Below are positions 42,979 through 52,619 of a stretch of DNA of 57,938 nt, piece by piece. Positions within the stretch are counted from its first letter, which is position 1. The number at the start of each line of letters is the position of its first letter. The translations under genes were made by a program, and so were the position numbers. The notes under the pieces are model-generated. The model was given only the letters and a program-made list of their open reading frames with translations. It was not told where the DNA came from and did no database searches. This DNA is from an uncultured Bacilli bacterium (GTDB taxonomy: Bacteria > Bacillota_I > Bacilli_A > RF39 > UBA660), in contig CAKOHQ010000002.1 of the NCBI GenBank assembly GCA_934085875.1, positions 1 through 57,938 of the forward strand. Direction: 5' to 3'.

Positions 42979-45150
42979 TTACTTAATTTTATCTTCTATG
43001 ATTTCTTTTATCTTATTTATATCAAAATTTTTACTTATAACTCTATCAAAACCTTTATAATTACTAAAATAATAATTGTTTTCATTATAAGTATGATTTA
43101 TTTGTTCTTCATCTGTCATATTAGGAAATATTATAAAATTATAATTATTATCTGCTGTTACAACATCAATATTATATGTATTGTAATAACTATATTTATA
43201 TAATCTCATAAATTTTTTATCTCCATGCGTTTTTTGTACTGCAAAAATATAATATTTCTTACCATCTTTTTCATATTCATATAACATTTCATACCAATCA
43301 CCAATTTTTGAATCTGGTATAAAGTATCTATATTTACTACATTCATACTTACTATTACAACAATAACTTATATGATCTTGACATATATTATTTTTATAAT
43401 CCTTCCATATATCATATTTAATATTAAAATATTCACTATTCTTTTCGGTTATTTGTTTAATAAAATCAGATGGTTTATCACTTAATGATTTTAATTCAGA
43501 ATTTTGATAAAGTTTTCTTAAATTATTATATGTACTATAATTCTTTTCATATCTTGTTTTTTTACAATAAATTTCATATCTTTTATATGCTCTTTCTACT
43601 GCTTTCTCTGTTATTCCTGAAAAATATTTACCATCTTTTATTAATTCAAATTTGTCATATAAATCATATTCGTACCTTTGGTTACCGCCGGCATTATCAC
43701 AGCAATTATAACAACTTCCTCTATCAAGAAAACTATATTTATTATAGGAATATAAGTATTTATCATCATATTTAAAATTATATAAAGATACATAATTAGC
43801 AATTTGGCTTCTTATTACTGTGTGTGTTCCATCTACTATATTTCCAACAAAAGTATAATAATAACCTGGCTTACCTGTATATCTTAAATTAATAAATATT
43901 AAATTATCTAAAAAGCCTAAAGTTTCTATTGAATTAAAATGTGTATAATCCGAATCAACCATATCATACTTATATAATAAATCTAACTCACCTTGTTTAT
44001 TATTTTGTTTTTTATTTATACAATAATAGTTATAAATAATGTCCTTACCATTACCTGGTTGATAATTATATCCATCCATTTGACTTTTTACATTATCACA
44101 ATAAGAATCTTTTATATAGAAATTAACATTATGTGTTGTTTTCTTATTATAGTATTTAAATTCTGTACCTTTTTTCTCTAAACTATCTAAAACATTATCA
44201 CCAAAATAATTCGGATATATATTAATAATTACCTTTGGAGTTACTTTTACTTCAGTATCATACACATTTAATTCTTTTGTATATGTATTATTAGAATTTA
44301 AAACAAATTCTTCTTCATCTTCTTCATATTGATACTTTATATTCTTGAAATTATCTTTTTTTACTTTCTCAACACTTTCTACAAATGATAGATTATATTG
44401 AACTTCGTATATGTTATTTAATAACTTATCATTTATTTCATTACCACTATTATCTGTTACTTTAAAATTAAAATCATCAGCTGTATATTTAGGTAATATT
44501 ACGACAGGCAATTTTGCCTTTTTAGTAACAGAATAGGTTTTACCTATATTATCTGTTTCTTCAATCGAGTAATTAAAATATACATATTGTTGTTCATTTG
44601 ATTTTTCATAATCTATTTTAGATGAATCACATTTAGTAAATGCAAAACTTTCATCTTTTAATATTTTTTCATTTATTATTTCTTTTTTATTACAATCAAA
44701 TTCTTCTCCCTTTTGCAAATATATAGTATCAAATTCTTTTTTATTTTGATTTAATTTATTATATGGATAATAATAATACCTCATACCATTTTCAAAATCA
44801 TACGAAACTAATATTTTAGATGAATCTTTAAAAGAACCATCTTCTATATCTTTATCTATTAAATCTTTCATTTCAGAATAATATTCTTTACTTAACAACC
44901 CATCATTTATTAAATCATCTATCTTTATCACAGTATAACCATTTTCATCAATTAAATCATCTTCATTAATAATATTTTTATCATAATAAACAGCAGCATT
45001 AGTTATTACATCATTAACAAATTTTGCTTTCTTTTTTTCATTTTCATTATTATGTCTTATAGAAATTATTGATATTGTTGCTACCAAAGAAATTAACACA
45101 ATACATATTATTATTTCAATTAAAGTAAACCCTTTTCTATTTCTTTTCAT
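42979..45150 (-). CDS. Very large pseudopilin-like surface protein
   Basis: The N-terminus R-N-R-K-G-F-T-L-I-E-I-I-I-C-I is a class III signal for prepilin peptidase (cut after G8, E at +5), followed by one membrane helix. Typical pseudopilins have 120-250 residues, this has 723. The exposed part contains beta-rich repeats (residues 200-330, Y-S-V-T-K-K-A-K-L and following) and a tyrosine- and cysteine-rich end with Y-N-C-C-D-N and Y-C-C-N-S-K-Y-E-C, suggesting disulfides outside the cell. No pilus motor or peptidase gene lies in the window. Perhaps an adhesin or minor pilin; function unknown. Confidence 0.7.
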   Translation of the reverse strand: MKRNRKGFTLIEIIICIVLISLVATISIISIRHNNENEKKKAKFVNDVITNAAVYYDKNIINEDDLIDENGYTVIKIDDLINDGLLSKEYYSEMKDLIDKDIEDGSFKDSSKILVSYDFENGMRYYYYPYNKLNQNKKEFDTIYLQKGEEFDCNKKEIINEKILKDESFAFTKCDSSKIDYEKSNEQQYVYFNYSIEETDNIGKTYSVTKKAKLPVVILPKYTADDFNFKVTDNSGNEINDKLLNNIYEVQYNLSFVESVEKVKKDNFKNIKYQYEEDEEEFVLNSNNTYTKELNVYDTEVKVTPKVIINIYPNYFGDNVLDSLEKKGTEFKYYNKKTTHNVNFYIKDSYCDNVKSQMDGYNYQPGNGKDIIYNYYCINKKQNNKQGELDLLYKYDMVDSDYTHFNSIETLGFLDNLIFINLRYTGKPGYYYTFVGNIVDGTHTVIRSQIANYVSLYNFKYDDKYLYSYNKYSFLDRGSCYNCCDNAGGNQRYEYDLYDKFELIKDGKYFSGITEKAVERAYKRYEIYCKKTRYEKNYSTYNNLRKLYQNSELKSLSDKPSDFIKQITEKNSEYFNIKYDIWKDYKNNICQDHISYCCNSKYECSKYRYFIPDSKIGDWYEMLYEYEKDGKKYYIFAVQKTHGDKKFMRLYKYSYYNTYNIDVVTADNNYNFIIFPNMTDEEQINHTYNENNYYFSNYKGFDRVISKNFDINKIKEIIEDKIK

Positions 45151-45157
45151 AATTAAG

Positions 45158-45346
45158 TCACTTTCTAATATTTTCTATATTACTTTTTTTAAAATCAATT
45201 TCTTTATCAATTATTTTATCTTTTAAAGTTTCTAATTCTTTTCTATCCATTAAATTCAATACTTTATCTGTATTTCCTTTTTCTACTTCTTTTTTTATTT
45301 CTAATATTTCATCCATTTCTAATTTTCCATCTTTAAAATTTGTCAT
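45158..45346 (-). CDS. Small hypothetical protein, 62 residues
   Basis: Not recognised. Highly charged predicted helical protein (E-I-K-K-E-V-E-K-G-N-T-D-K-V-L-N-L-M-D-R-K-E-L), perhaps a coiled coil, no membrane part. It lies 7 bases before the pseudopilin-like gene and has a good ribosome site (AAGGAGAATTAATT), so probably an operon with it. Confidence 0.55.
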   Translation of the reverse strand: MTNFKDGKLEMDEILEIKKEVEKGNTDKVLNLMDRKELETLKDKIIDKEIDFKKSNIENIRK

Positions 45347-45397
45347 AATTAATTCTCCTTACTCTTAAAGTATATATTATAATAATAATTTTTACAA

Positions 45398-46267
45398 TTA
45401 TTTTCTTGGATTTGTATGTAAATAAACCCTTTTTAATTCTTCATTAGATACATGAGTATATATACTAGTAGTTGACAAAGAAACGTGTCCTAATAGTTCC
45501 TGCACACTTTTTAAATCACATCCTTCATTAAGAAGCATTGTAGCAAACGAATGTCTAAAAGTATGGGGTGTAATTTTTAAATCACTACTACTTTTTAACA
45601 ATATTTTATCTATTATATCTCGTATACCTCTAGTACTTAATTGATTACCTAAATGATTTATAAACAAATAATTATTATCTTTTTTCCCTAATATTTCTTT
45701 TCTAACAGATAAATACTCTCTTATACTATCAATCGCATAACTTCCTAAATAAACTATTCTTTCTTTATTTCCTTTACCTAAAACTTTAATTTCTTTATTT
45801 TCTAAATCAATATCATCTAATTTTATATTTATAAGTTCATTACATCTACATCCAGTACATAATAGCACTTCAAATATACATCTATTACGTTTACCTAAAT
45901 TATTATTTGTATCTATACTGTTTATTAACTCTTCATATTCATTATATTTAAAATAATTAGGTAATTTTTTTTCTTTTTTCATACTATTTACCAACTTAAA
46001 AGGATTATTGTTAATCTTTTCTTTTTTTATTAAAAAATTATAATAGCTTCTTATACAACTTAAAGTTCTATTTATACTAGTTGATTTATGATCTGTTTTT
46101 AAATAACTTATAAAATTTAATACATCTTTATATTCTACATTATATAGTTTAATTTTCTTAGAATTTAAATACGTTTCATATTTATCAATATCTAATTCAT
46201 AATTTAAAATCGTATTAGTACTATATTTTTTTATTTTAATTAGATAATTTAAAAAATCTTGTTTCAT
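45398..46267 (-). CDS. Tyrosine recombinase, XerC/XerD type
   Basis: Site-specific recombinase of 289 residues. Catalytic residues are all present: R141 (T-G-C-R-C-N-E-L), K165, H235 and R238 (H-T-F-R-H-S-F), H261 (L-L-G-H-V) and nucleophile Y270 (S-I-Y-T-H-V). The N-terminal SAM-like DNA-binding domain spans 1-90. Size fits Xer proteins resolving chromosome dimers at dif. Nothing nearby looks like an integrated element, so a host Xer is most likely; XerC and XerD cannot be told apart here. Confidence 0.92.
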   Translation of the reverse strand: MKQDFLNYLIKIKKYSTNTILNYELDIDKYETYLNSKKIKLYNVEYKDVLNFISYLKTDHKSTSINRTLSCIRSYYNFLIKKEKINNNPFKLVNSMKKEKKLPNYFKYNEYEELINSIDTNNNLGKRNRCIFEVLLCTGCRCNELINIKLDDIDLENKEIKVLGKGNKERIVYLGSYAIDSIREYLSVRKEILGKKDNNYLFINHLGNQLSTRGIRDIIDKILLKSSSDLKITPHTFRHSFATMLLNEGCDLKSVQELLGHVSLSTTSIYTHVSNEELKRVYLHTNPRK

Positions 46268-46318
46268 ATTCTACCTCTAAAATTAATTATAAAATAAAAG
46301 ACAAGTTTTATCAACTTA

Positions 46319-47137
46319 TCATTTTATTGTCTCGTCTAAAGACAATTTTAACACTTTTTTAGATAATGATTTATAATAATCATTTCCATCTATTAATTCA
46401 TAACTATCTACTATTTTATTTGCTAATATTTCTTCATTAATAGATTTATCACTTTCTTCAAAAAATTCTTCATTTTCATATTTGTTATAATCTAATTCAT
46501 CATTCAAATTATCTTTCTTATAGTTATATTTTAAATAACTATGTTTTCTATCTAAATCAAATAAATCATCAACATACATCATATTTACTACAAAATCTCT
46601 TATAGTTGAATAATCTTCTACTATTTTATTTTGTCTTTTAAAATAAAATTCAGTTCTTATAAAATCAGTAAAATATTCTTCTAATCTACTTTTTTCGTCA
46701 CTTGATAATGAATTATAATATTTTTCTTTTTTTGTAGAAGCATATTGACATAAATTTTTTATTTTATTTATCATACCACTTTTATTCTTATATTTTTTTA
46801 AATATATTTTTAATAAAATAAATAAATCTAATGGTTTATTTTTTAATTCTGCTAAGTTTTCTTTTACATAATTTATATTTAAATTAATTTTATTATTTTT
46901 ATATAATATTATATCACCATTATATATAATCTTTTGTTTGTTTAAATTATATACATAAAGATTAATATTTTTTTCTGGAATTAGATTTTTATCATATAAT
47001 TCATTTAACAATTCTTCCATATTATTAAAAGTAGTTGTAAATTCATCCAAAGATTTAATATTGCTTATATTATAATCTTTTAAATTAATTAAACTTATTT
47101 TCTCATCTTTAATATAACATAATGTATAATTTGCCAT
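46319..47137 (-). CDS. Hypothetical protein, 272 residues
   Basis: Not recognised. Cytoplasmic, with an N-terminal beta-rich part (Y-T-L-C-Y-I-K-D-E-K-I-S-L-I-N-L), a lysine-rich helical middle and an acidic C-terminal stretch (N-E-E-F-F-E-E-S-D). Start behind AGGGGGTATTT. Divergent from the Y-family polymerase gene. No motif supports a function. Confidence 0.6.
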   Translation of the reverse strand: MANYTLCYIKDEKISLINLKDYNISNIKSLDEFTTTFNNMEELLNELYDKNLIPEKNINLYVYNLNKQKIIYNGDIILYKNNKINLNINYVKENLAELKNKPLDLFILLKIYLKKYKNKSGMINKIKNLCQYASTKKEKYYNSLSSDEKSRLEEYFTDFIRTEFYFKRQNKIVEDYSTIRDFVVNMMYVDDLFDLDRKHSYLKYNYKKDNLNDELDYNKYENEEFFEESDKSINEEILANKIVDSYELIDGNDYYKSLSKKVLKLSLDETIK

Positions 47138-47244
47138 AAATACCCCCTATTAACAACTAAAGTATATCAAAATAATATAATTTTGTCAAAAAATTCCATT
47201 TGACATCGCAAACATTTGTTTTATAATTATATTGGGTGATCTAT

Positions 47245-48510
47245 ATGGATGATTTAAAATTAGTTAGAAATATAATATGTATTGATCTAAAAAGTTTTTT
47301 CGCTTCATGTGAATGTGTAGAAAGAAAGTTAGATCCTTTTATTACTCCACTTGTGGTAGCAGAGCCTAATAGAGATGGCGCAATAACTTTAGCAGTTACT
47401 CCATATATGAAAAGTCTTGGAGTTAAATCACGTGGCAGAATATATGAAATATCAAAAAAAATAGATTATACGGTTGTACGTCCTAGAATGAGTTTATATA
47501 TAAAGAAAAGTAAAGAAGTAGTAAATATTTACTTAGATTATGTATCTATTGATGATTTACATATCTATTCTATTGATGAATGTTTTTTAGATGTTACTAA
47601 TTATTTAAAAATGTATAATAAAACAACTAAAGAATTAGCACTTGATATAATGAAAAGTATTTATAATAAAACTGGCTTATACGCAACAGCAGGTATTGGC
47701 CCAAATATGTTACTAGCAAAAATTGCAATGGATACTGAAGCTAAAAAAAATAAAGACTTTATAGCAGAATGGACATATGACGACGTTGAAAAAAAGCTAT
47801 GGAATATTTGTCCTCTATCTAATATGTGGGGAATTGGTTCAAGAATGGAAAAAAAATTAAATGATTTAGGTATTAAAAAAATTGGCGATTTAGCACATTA
47901 TGATAAATTAAAATTAAAAGAAAAATTTGGAATTATAGGTGAAGAATTATGGTATCATGCTAATGGAATTGATCAAAGTAAAATATCAGACTTTAAAAAA
48001 GAAGCTAAAGAAAAAAGTATATCAAATAGTCAAGTTTTATATAAAGATTATTATAATAATGAAGTTTTATTGATAATTAAAGAAGTTTTAAGTTTACTTC
48101 TAAAAAGATTACGAAAAGAAAATTTTTTAGCTGGTGGAATTACATTATATATAAGTTATTCAAAAGATATACATAATGGTTTCAATGTTTCTAAAAGAAT
48201 TGATAATACTACAAATGACGAAGAAGTTTTATATAAAATTCTAGTTAATATATTTAATTCATATTATGAAAAAGATTTACCTGTAAGAAAAATTGGAATA
48301 AGTTTATCGCGATTAGAAAAAAATAATGGTATCCAACTAAGCTTATTTGAAAGCGTCAATAAATATAATGAAAAAGTCAATTTAAATAATACGATAGACA
48401 ATTTAAATGATAAATTTGGCAATAATAGTGTTCTTAAAGCCACCAGTTTATTATCTACTTCTACTATAAAATCTAGAAATACAAAAATAGGTGGTCACAA
48501 TGCTAGATAG
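47245..48510 (+). CDS. Y-family DNA polymerase (UvrX/DinB-like)
   Basis: Translesion polymerase of 421 residues. Catalytic acids: C-I-D-L-K-S-F-F-A-S-C-E and S-I-D-E-C-F-L-D; the fingers, thumb (G-I-G-S-R-M-E-K-K-L-N-D-L-G) and little-finger domain follow, with a beta-clamp-binding peptide Q-L-S-L-F near the end. The Y-A-x-S variant and the YolD-like partner gene downstream place it with the UvrX/YqjW branch, often SOS-induced or phage-linked. Start at 47245 behind GGGTGAT; GTG at 47236 is in that site. No LexA box was identified. Confidence 0.92.
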   Translation: MDDLKLVRNIICIDLKSFFASCECVERKLDPFITPLVVAEPNRDGAITLAVTPYMKSLGVKSRGRIYEISKKIDYTVVRPRMSLYIKKSKEVVNIYLDYVSIDDLHIYSIDECFLDVTNYLKMYNKTTKELALDIMKSIYNKTGLYATAGIGPNMLLAKIAMDTEAKKNKDFIAEWTYDDVEKKLWNICPLSNMWGIGSRMEKKLNDLGIKKIGDLAHYDKLKLKEKFGIIGEELWYHANGIDQSKISDFKKEAKEKSISNSQVLYKDYYNNEVLLIIKEVLSLLLKRLRKENFLAGGITLYISYSKDIHNGFNVSKRIDNTTNDEEVLYKILVNIFNSYYEKDLPVRKIGISLSRLEKNNGIQLSLFESVNKYNEKVNLNNTIDNLNDKFGNNSVLKATSLLSTSTIKSRNTKIGGHNAR

Positions 48511-48817
48511 AGGTTATAAAAAATGGGCTCCCTTCAATTCTGTTATAAGTGATAAAGAAGTATTAAACGAATTAAGTATTAAAAGAAACAAAATAATTAA
48601 ACCTACTCTATCAGAAGATCAAATAGAATTTTTAAACGAGAGAATATTCGAAGCATTTACTAATCACTTAAAAGTATATTTATATATTTATAATAATTAT
48701 AATATTATTAAATTAATTGGATACATAAATAACATAAATATTAATAAAAAATACATTACATTTAACAAAAGTCATATATATTTTAATCAAATTTTAAAAA
48801 TTAATAATTTTTTTTAA
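48500..48817 (+). CDS. YolD-like protein
   Basis: A 105-residue YolD-family protein: L-D-R-G-Y-K-K-W-A-P-F-N-S-V-I at the start is the family signature, and the rest is beta-rich. In Bacilli yolD genes pair with uvrX-type polymerases and may modulate them. Its ATG lies inside the end of the polymerase gene (overlap 11 bases) behind TAGGTGGTCACA. The C-terminus is rich in I/N and a bit longer than usual. Confidence 0.8.
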   Translation: MLDRGYKKWAPFNSVISDKEVLNELSIKRNKIIKPTLSEDQIEFLNERIFEAFTNHLKVYLYIYNNYNIIKLIGYINNININKKYITFNKSHIYFNQILKINNFF

Positions 48818-48825
48818 AAAAGTAA

Positions 48826-48854
48826 TTGACAACAGATAAATTATATTGTAAAAT
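48826..48854 (+). promoter_or_regulatory. Promoter of tRNA-Ala
   Basis: TTGACA (48826-48831), 17-base spacer, TAAAAT (48849-48854); close to the sigma-A consensus. Confidence 0.85.
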
Positions 48855-48869
48855 TAATTTATCGTTTGT

Positions 48870-48946
48870 GGGGAATTAGCTCAGTTGGCTAGAGCATCAC
48901 GCTTGCACCGTGGGGGTCAAGGGTTCGAGTCCCTTATTCTCCACCA
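48870..48946 (+). tRNA. tRNA-Ala (anticodon TGC)
   Basis: Seventy-seven bases with encoded CCA. Acceptor GGGGAAT pairs with ATTCTCC with one G-U at the third pair (not the G3-U70 identity pair alone, but it does give G3-U70); anticodon loop CTTGCAC. Confidence 0.95.
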
Positions 48947-48956
48947 TTTATGATTA

Positions 48957-48982
48957 TAAAAGTCCATTAAAAGACTTTTTTT
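48957..48982 (+). terminator. Terminator of tRNA-Ala
   Basis: AAAGTC and GACTTT around an eight-base loop, followed by TTTTT. Confidence 0.75.
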
Positions 48983-49025
48983 ATTTTATAAAAAATATTA
49001 AATAAAAAAACAATAAATTTTTATA

Positions 49026-49895
49026 TTATTTATTGCTTTTCAACGAATTTAATTTATTTAATAAATCTTCTTTGTTTATTGCTGTTGTTTCTGTTTTCAC
49101 TTCTTCTTTTTTATTATCTAATGCTGTTTTCAAATCATCCAATGTATTTTTATTTTCTTCTTTTATTTCTTTTTTATCTTCTGGTTCAGTTACTTCTTCC
49201 ACACTTTCATTTTTTTCTTGTATAGATGATCCAGTTAATTCTTCCTTTACATCTTTATCTAAATTTATTTTATCCATAACTTCATCAAGTTTCATTGTAT
49301 TATCATTTACATAAACTGAACTAAATTGTTCATTTTTTTCATATGTTTTTTTCATAATATCATTTACAAAATCATCAACATCTGGTATTTCTTTTTTTAA
49401 TTCTGCAGTTTCTTCTTCATTTAAACTAACAGGCTCTTCTTTTTTTTCAATTGGTTTTTCAACATTTTCTAAAGCTTTTCCAATGTTTTCTTCTTTAGAT
49501 AATACAGGTTCATCTGCTTTAACATCTGATAATGGAATTATTGTAGTTTTCTCAAAAATATCATCTGATAATACCTTATCTTCAGTTTTTTTCTCTTCTA
49601 TTTGTGTATGTTCATCATTATTTAATATAGGTTCTGCCTTTTCTTTTATATCACTTTCAACAATTGTATCTTTTATTTCTTCCTCTACCTTACTATCATC
49701 TTTATTATTATTATCATCTTTATTATTTTCTGTTTCATCAATTATTTTAACATTTTTATCATCATTTGTCTTTCTTAAACTAAATATTAATAATACTATA
49801 AAAATAAATAATAATACTGCTCCAACAATATATATAGTTGTCATAGCTTTATCATCACTATATATTTTATCCATAAAATTTAACATTATATTCAT
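49026..49895 (-). CDS. Membrane-anchored acidic protein of unknown function
   Basis: One N-terminal membrane helix (about residues 20-42, I-Y-I-V-G-A-V-L-L-F-I-F-I-V-L-L) followed by about 245 residues that are rich in E, K and D and look intrinsically disordered. Basic residues after the helix (S-L-R-K) suggest the tail is cytoplasmic. Repeated short elements of the E-E-K-K-E type are present but no strict repeat. No family recognised; could be a scaffold, as of division or cell-shape proteins, but this is guesswork. Start behind AGGAGTGGCTAGAG. Confidence 0.65.
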   Translation of the reverse strand: MNIMLNFMDKIYSDDKAMTTIYIVGAVLLFIFIVLLIFSLRKTNDDKNVKIIDETENNKDDNNNKDDSKVEEEIKDTIVESDIKEKAEPILNNDEHTQIEEKKTEDKVLSDDIFEKTTIIPLSDVKADEPVLSKEENIGKALENVEKPIEKKEEPVSLNEEETAELKKEIPDVDDFVNDIMKKTYEKNEQFSSVYVNDNTMKLDEVMDKINLDKDVKEELTGSSIQEKNESVEEVTEPEDKKEIKEENKNTLDDLKTALDNKKEEVKTETTAINKEDLLNKLNSLKSNK

Positions 49896-50004
49896 CTCTA
49901 GCCACTCCTTAGTATATTTAAATTATAATACAATATTAATAACTAATCAATATAATTTTTTAAAAAATGTAAATAAAAAGTGAAATTGTTATTTCACTCC
50001 TTAA

Positions 50005-50277
50005 TTAATTTAAAGCATCTTTTAATTTGCTACCAGCCTTAAATGAAGCAACCATTTTTGCTGGAATATGTAAAGGTTCTTTAGTTAATGGATTAATTCC
50101 ATCTCTAGCTTCTCTTTTTTTAGCACTGAAAGTACCAAATCCTACTAAAGCTACTTTTCCTTCATCTTTTAATCCTTTTTCAATTCCTGCTAATGTAGCA
50201 TCTAATGCACGAGTAGCATCTGCTTTTGTTAATCCAGCTGTTTCAGCTATGAATTCTACTAATTCTGTTTTTGACAT
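50005..50277 (-). CDS. hup: DNA-binding protein HU
   Basis: Nucleoid protein of 90 residues: K-T-E-L-V-E-F-I-A-E at the start, G-F-G-T-F in the core and R-D-G-I-N-P-L-T-K-E-P-L-H-I-P-A in the DNA-wrapping arm, ending F-K-A-G-S-K-L-K-D-A-L-N. Start at 50277 behind GGGAGGAATTAAA; the ATG at 50292 precedes that site. Confidence 0.96.
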   Translation of the reverse strand: MSKTELVEFIAETAGLTKADATRALDATLAGIEKGLKDEGKVALVGFGTFSAKKREARDGINPLTKEPLHIPAKMVASFKAGSKLKDALN

Positions 50278-50389
50278 TTTAATTCCTCCCATTTCATATT
50301 TATGTCTCTTAGGGCTTTACCCTACATATAAAGGTTATCAAATAATTTTATTCTTTGCAATAGATTTCTGTTATTTTTTGTAAATTATC

Positions 50390-51022
50390 TTATTTTTTTT
50401 CATTTATTAAAGTTTTTATATATTCAGTTATTTCTTTATCTTGAGAATTAATAAAAAAATAATCTAAGAATTTTTTTCTATTAATTGTTTCATAAAGAAA
50501 ATTTTGATCTATATTTTTTAATATGTCTACCATTTTAGAATGTGTAACTTCTTTTATTTTAAATAATACTTCTCTATTCTTTTTTTCACTTTCACTTCTT
50601 TCTTTTGGATACCCTTTTCCAAATTCATTAGCAAATAATTTTTCAAAAATATAATCTAGTTGTATTTCACTACCCCAACCAAATTTTTTAGCATATGGAA
50701 TACTTACAGCATTACCTGCATTTATTTGACTAAATAAATAAGCATCAAGTGGAGTTTCAATCAATCCACACGTAATATTAGGAAATGCATTTAAGCTCAT
50801 CATAGCTCCTTCCCCAGTTCCACATCCTGATACAATAAAATCAACGCATCTTGTGTTAATTAATATTGCACCTAATAACCCTACTTGTACGTAAGTAAGA
50901 TCATTATCTCCTTTTTCCATTCCAAAATTAATAATTTCATTATTTGTACTTCTCTTTAAACTTTCATAAATTAAATTATTTTTCAAATGTTGACTATTTT
51001 CATTTATTAAAGCAATTTTCAT
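50390..51022 (-). CDS. RpiB/LacA/LacB-like sugar-phosphate isomerase
   Basis: About 210 residues. S-G-C-G-T-G-E-G-A-M-M matches the RpiB active-site loop (C-G-T-G-x-G; the cysteine is the isomerisation base) and C-G-L-I-E-T-P-L-D-A-Y-L-F-S corresponds to the following helix. The C-terminal 70 residues are extra and lysine-rich. May isomerise ribose- or galactose-6-phosphate; its substrate cannot be read. Divergent from the SpoVB-like gene. Confidence 0.8.
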   Translation of the reverse strand: MKIALINENSQHLKNNLIYESLKRSTNNEIINFGMEKGDNDLTYVQVGLLGAILINTRCVDFIVSGCGTGEGAMMSLNAFPNITCGLIETPLDAYLFSQINAGNAVSIPYAKKFGWGSEIQLDYIFEKLFANEFGKGYPKERSESEKKNREVLFKIKEVTHSKMVDILKNIDQNFLYETINRKKFLDYFFINSQDKEITEYIKTLINEKK

Positions 51023-51082
51023 AATATCCCTCCATATTTATTATAACAGTTTTATTATTTAATTAAAATCATATATTTTATT

Positions 51083-52369
51083 ATGAAAAATAAATTTGTT
51101 AAATCAACATTAATTTTAATTATAGGTGCTTTATTGACTAAAATATTAGGCTTTATTATAAAAATTATATTTACTAGAACTGTTACCAGTGATGCAATAA
51201 ACTTATACAGTATTATTATGCCTACATACTCATTACTTATAACATTAGCACAATTAGGTTTACCTCTTGCCATAAGTAATATTATTGCAAAATCTAAAAA
51301 TTCAAGCAAAAAAATATTATTTTCTATAATACCTACTTCACTAATAATAAATATTTTTTTAATAACATTAATATTTATATTAGCTCCCTTTATATCTAAT
51401 AATTTATTGAATAACAAAGAAACATACTATCCCATTATATCTATTGCTTTTATATTACCTTTTATTTCTTTATCTAGTATAATTAGAGGATATTTTTTCG
51501 GAAAGCAAAGAATGCTTCCGCATACTTTATCTAATATAATTGAACAAATATTTAGACTATTATTAACTCTATTATTATTACCAAAAATTTTAAAATATGG
51601 TACTGTTTTAACTGTTTCTCTATATATACTTCTAAATATATTATCTGAAATTATATCTATTATAGTATTCTTATTATTTGCACCTAAAAATTTTTCTATA
51701 AAAAAAGATGATTTAAAACCTGATATTAGCATAATAAAAGATGTATTTTCAATTGCATTACCAACAACTTCAAGTAGAATAATAGGTAATATAGGATATT
51801 TTTTTGAGCCTATAATTTTAACATTTACACTATCATTAAGTGGATATTCTAATAGTTATATTTTAAATGAATATGGCATCTATAATGCTTATGTACTTCC
51901 TCTTTTAACAATTCCATCTTTCTTTATACTAGCACTAAATACTTCATTAGTACCAGAAATATCTAAAAATAGAAATAATATAAATATTATAAAAAGAAGA
52001 TTAAAACAATCTATTATATTTTCTTTACTAATAGGCTTGATTTCTAATACTTTTGTATATATATTTACATGTGATATATTAAAAATTATATTTAATACAG
52101 ATAAGGGAATACTTTATATTAGATTTTTAGCACCATTCTTTGTATTTTTATATTTAGAAGGTCCATTATCGAGTACATTACAAGCTTTAAATTATGCTAA
52201 ATACACTATGAATGTTACAATAATTACTACATTAATTAAATTAATAACATTATTTATATTCAGTTTATTACATATTGGAATTTATGGATTATTAATATCA
52301 GAGATTATAAATATATTTTTAGTTATATACTTTAATACTATTAAAATTAAAAAAATACTTAAAGAATAA
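51083..52369 (+). CDS. SpoVB/MurJ-like polysaccharide flippase (MOP family)
   Basis: Polytopic membrane protein with about 14 helices and the Wzx/SpoVB patterns: N-terminal G-A-L-L-T-K-I-L-G-F-I, L-P-L-A-I-S-N-I-I, S-S-I-I-R-G-Y-F-F-G-K-Q-R-M and A-L-P-T-T-S-S-R-I-I-G. Exports lipid-linked sugar precursors; SpoVB acts in spore cortex synthesis. Only 60 bases separate it from a divergent gene and no Shine-Dalgarno is visible before the ATG, so it may be leaderless or poorly translated. A terminator follows. Confidence 0.85.
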   Translation: MKNKFVKSTLILIIGALLTKILGFIIKIIFTRTVTSDAINLYSIIMPTYSLLITLAQLGLPLAISNIIAKSKNSSKKILFSIIPTSLIINIFLITLIFILAPFISNNLLNNKETYYPIISIAFILPFISLSSIIRGYFFGKQRMLPHTLSNIIEQIFRLLLTLLLLPKILKYGTVLTVSLYILLNILSEIISIIVFLLFAPKNFSIKKDDLKPDISIIKDVFSIALPTTSSRIIGNIGYFFEPIILTFTLSLSGYSNSYILNEYGIYNAYVLPLLTIPSFFILALNTSLVPEISKNRNNINIIKRRLKQSIIFSLLIGLISNTFVYIFTCDILKIIFNTDKGILYIRFLAPFFVFLYLEGPLSSTLQALNYAKYTMNVTIITTLIKLITLFIFSLLHIGIYGLLISEIINIFLVIYFNTIKIKKILKE

Positions 52370-52370
52370 A

Positions 52371-52393
52371 AAATAGAACCATCAAGATTCTAT
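52371..52393. terminator. Bidirectional terminator
   Basis: AATAGAA and TTCTATT around a nine-base loop, with A- and T-rich flanks, between convergent spoVB-like and ylbE-like genes. Confidence 0.65.
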
Positions 52394-52396
52394 TCT

Positions 52397-52618
52397 TTAT
52401 TCTAAAACTTTTAAAATATTAGTTACCATATCTATATTATTTATAGTATCATTTACTTTATTAGTTGTAACTTCCCTATTATATTTTTTATAAGAATTTA
52501 TGAATAATTCATAATTTTTCTTATCTCTATTCAAATATTTATACCAATAGCTATGAGTTCTTAAATAATCATAGTGTTTTTTATCTTGTTTTATTTTATA
52601 CATAACATCAAGTTCCAT
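52397..52618 (-). CDS. ylbE: YlbE-like protein
   Basis: A 73-residue protein with the YlbE pattern: L-R-T-H-S-Y-W-Y-K-Y-L-N-R-D (compare the family P-x-W-Y-R-x-L-x-R) and a helical end V-N-D-T-I-N-N-I-D-M-V-T-N-I-L. Function unknown; encoded next to ylbD in Bacilli, as here. Start at 52618 behind TTGGAGACTAAT, overlapping the end of ylbD. Confidence 0.8.
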   Translation of the reverse strand: MELDVMYKIKQDKKHYDYLRTHSYWYKYLNRDKKNYELFINSYKKYNREVTTNKVNDTINNIDMVTNILKVLE

Positions 52619-52619
52619 A

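Noticed and set aside
45398..46267. Phage or element integrase
   Set aside because: The protein has Xer size and complete Xer motifs, and no phage or element genes or att repeats surround it.
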